Shown here in pieces: positions 14,753 to 15,516 of a stretch of 15,516 nucleotides of DNA. The notes under the pieces were generated by a model. It saw nothing but the letters and a program-made list of their open reading frames with translations. It had not been told where the DNA came from and did no database searches. A program made the translations under genes and the position numbers. The stretch covers positions 1 through 15,516 of the forward strand of contig JAISGZ010000083.1 in NCBI GenBank assembly GCA_031262845.1. Direction: 5' to 3'. The first letter of the stretch is position 1; each line of letters starts with the position of its first letter. This DNA comes from Propionibacteriaceae bacterium. GTDB taxonomy: Bacteria; Actinomycetota; Actinomycetes; Propionibacteriales; Propionibacteriaceae.

Positions 14753-14936
14753 GCGTCCTCAATAACGTATTCGTGGCACCCGGTGGGGTCCCCAGCGGCG
14801 TTGTCGTCGTCGCCGGTAGGTCCACTACCGGTTCCTCCTCCGCCTGGCTGGCTACCCCACCGGTCACCACGAATGACACGTCAATTTTTCTCAGGGAAAA
14901 ATTCTTTCCTCAGGAAAAATTCTTGACGCGACAGGG
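14746..14936 (-). repeat. Interspersed MITE-like repeat, copy B (best preserved)
   Basis: The 191-bp segment is bounded by perfect 12-bp inverted repeats: CCCTGTCGCGTC (14746-14757) and GACGCGACAGGG (14925-14936). Inside is a long hairpin (14780-14863). An AT-rich near-palindrome (14879-14928) adds two tandem forms of a TCAGG-AAAAATTCTT unit. Read on the minus strand it has AGGAGG, an 8-nt gap and GTG, the same spacing as the pth start in copy P. No transposase is encoded, so it would be non-autonomous. It fills most of the gap between the beta-helix and SurA-like genes; clear target-site duplications are not visible. Confidence 0.75.
14780..14863. other. Long imperfect hairpin inside copy B
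   Basis: Paired blocks from outside in are CCGGTGGGG (14780-14788) with CCCCACCGG (14855-14863), CCAGC (14792-14796) with GCTGG (14847-14851), GGCG (14797-14800) with CGCC (14841-14844), and CCGGTAG (14813-14819) with CTACCGG (14825-14831) around the loop GTCCA. That gives about 25 base pairs in 84 nt. Confidence 0.65.
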
Positions 14937-14968
14937 CACTAGGATGAGGCCGAGCGAAAGGAAACCCC

Positions 14969-15516
14969 ATGCGCCGAACCCGAATTCTCGTGACCAGTCT
15001 GTTGTTGGCCGTGACCGTGGTCCTGTCGGGTTGTGTGCAGAGCCCGCGCACGGCCGCCGTGGTCAATGACTACATCATTACCGAAGCTGAGGTGACAGCG
15101 GCCACCGAGGTGTATCAGCGGGTGGTAGAAGAACTCAACTTGGCCGAGGGGGCAGCGATCGGACCGGCCGATATCCGGCTGACGGTGCTGGGGTGGCTGA
15201 TTGATGGCGTGATCGCCGCTGAAGTCAGCCAAGTGACCGATGAAATAGTGTCCGACGCCGAGGTGGAGGAGTTGGCCAGCCAATACTCCGATGCCCCCTT
15301 GCTGTTGGCAGACAGCGGCTCACGGGGCGCGATGGCTGGCGAATTGCGCTGGGCGCTGTTGTGGAATCGGACTTCACAAGGCGTGATTAGCCAAGAAGCA
15401 GTGGTCTCGGTGGTGACTGGGTTGGAGGTTGAACTCAACCCCCGCTACGGCACCTGGTCATCCGACCAACTGCGCCCGACCAACGCGGGTTTGGGTGTGG
15501 CGGCCTCCCTGTCGGA
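14969..15516 (+). CDS. SurA N-terminal-domain-like lipoprotein (3' partial)
   Basis: The frame is open from ATG 14969 to the window end (182 codons seen). AAAGGA at 14957-14962 lies 6 nt before the start. A type II signal peptide has Arg2/Arg3/Arg5, a hydrophobic core and the lipobox LSGC with Cys22, so it should be anchored outside the membrane. The mature part starts like SurA-type chaperone domains (VVNDYIITEAEV, then helices) and ends with VELNPRYGTW, a motif typical of the actinobacterial SurA-like lipoproteins encoded after mfd and before mazG. Chaperone or folding activity for exported proteins is inferred; no PPIase domain is visible in the part seen. Upstream lies copy B, whose right terminal repeat ends at 14936, followed by a TAGGAT hexamer (14940-14945) that could be a -10. 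Confidence 0.85.
   Translation, partial: MRRTRILVTSLLLAVTVVLSGCVQSPRTAAVVNDYIITEAEVTAATEVYQRVVEELNLAEGAAIGPADIRLTVLGWLIDGVIAAEVSQVTDEIVSDAEVEELASQYSDAPLLLADSGSRGAMAGELRWALLWNRTSQGVISQEAVVSVVTGLEVELNPRYGTWSSDQLRPTNAGLGVAASLS

Noticed and set aside
14773..15069. 98-codon plus-strand frame across copy B into the SurA-like gene
   Set aside because: It overlaps the well-supported lipoprotein start in another frame and shares a peptide with the other repeat copies, so it reflects the repeat rather than a gene.

Overview
The window is high-GC chromosomal DNA from an actinobacterium. The evidence is the pairing of a tRNA-adenosine-deaminase-associated protein with tadA, the order rplY(ctc)-pth-...-mfd-SurA-like lipoprotein, frequent GTG starts and weak or absent Shine-Dalgarno sites at several genes. 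A Propionibacteriales-like relative is my guess from gene order; nothing in the window fixes the family.

Layout. 1-1317 (+) is the 3' part of a cytosolic Aer-type PAS protein with a helical C-terminus. 1466-2899 (-) is an unrecognised lipoprotein. 3046-3705 (+) and 3905-4450 (+) are the acidic tadA partner and tadA. 4451-4836 is a repeat-rich intergenic stretch ending in a good rplY promoter and a leader hairpin. 4837-5448 is rplY (L25/Ctc), 5557-6267 is pth, and 6356-7630 is a ChaA/CaCA-type cation/proton antiporter. 7964-11797 is mfd with a disordered insert of about 110 residues. 12004-14694 is a secreted CSLREA/parallel beta-helix protein. 14969 to the window end is the 5' part of a SurA-like lipoprotein.

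How the genes relate. tadA and its partner belong to wobble-inosine formation in tRNA. rplY and pth are translation genes (5S rRNA-binding L25; recycling of peptidyl-tRNA). mfd couples transcription to repair. The two lipoproteins and the beta-helix protein form the exported part. No biosynthetic or defence operon is visible.

The most interesting signal lies between the genes. A diverged interspersed repeat, apparently undescribed, occurs four times: 3731-3836, 5458-5636, 11820-11889 and 14746-14936. The best copy has 12-bp perfect terminal inverted repeats and a long internal hairpin. It aligns without gaps over 111 nt with the copy between rplY and pth (79/111 identical by hand count). The element carries a conserved AGGAGG-N8-GTG module. 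In the pth copy this module supplies the ribosome binding site, the start codon and about the first 27 residues of Pth, and I find no start codon downstream of the element before the Pth core. A different 61-bp inverted repeat forms the last 21 codons and abuts the stop of tadA. These two cases suggest that small palindromic elements have been captured into gene ends here.
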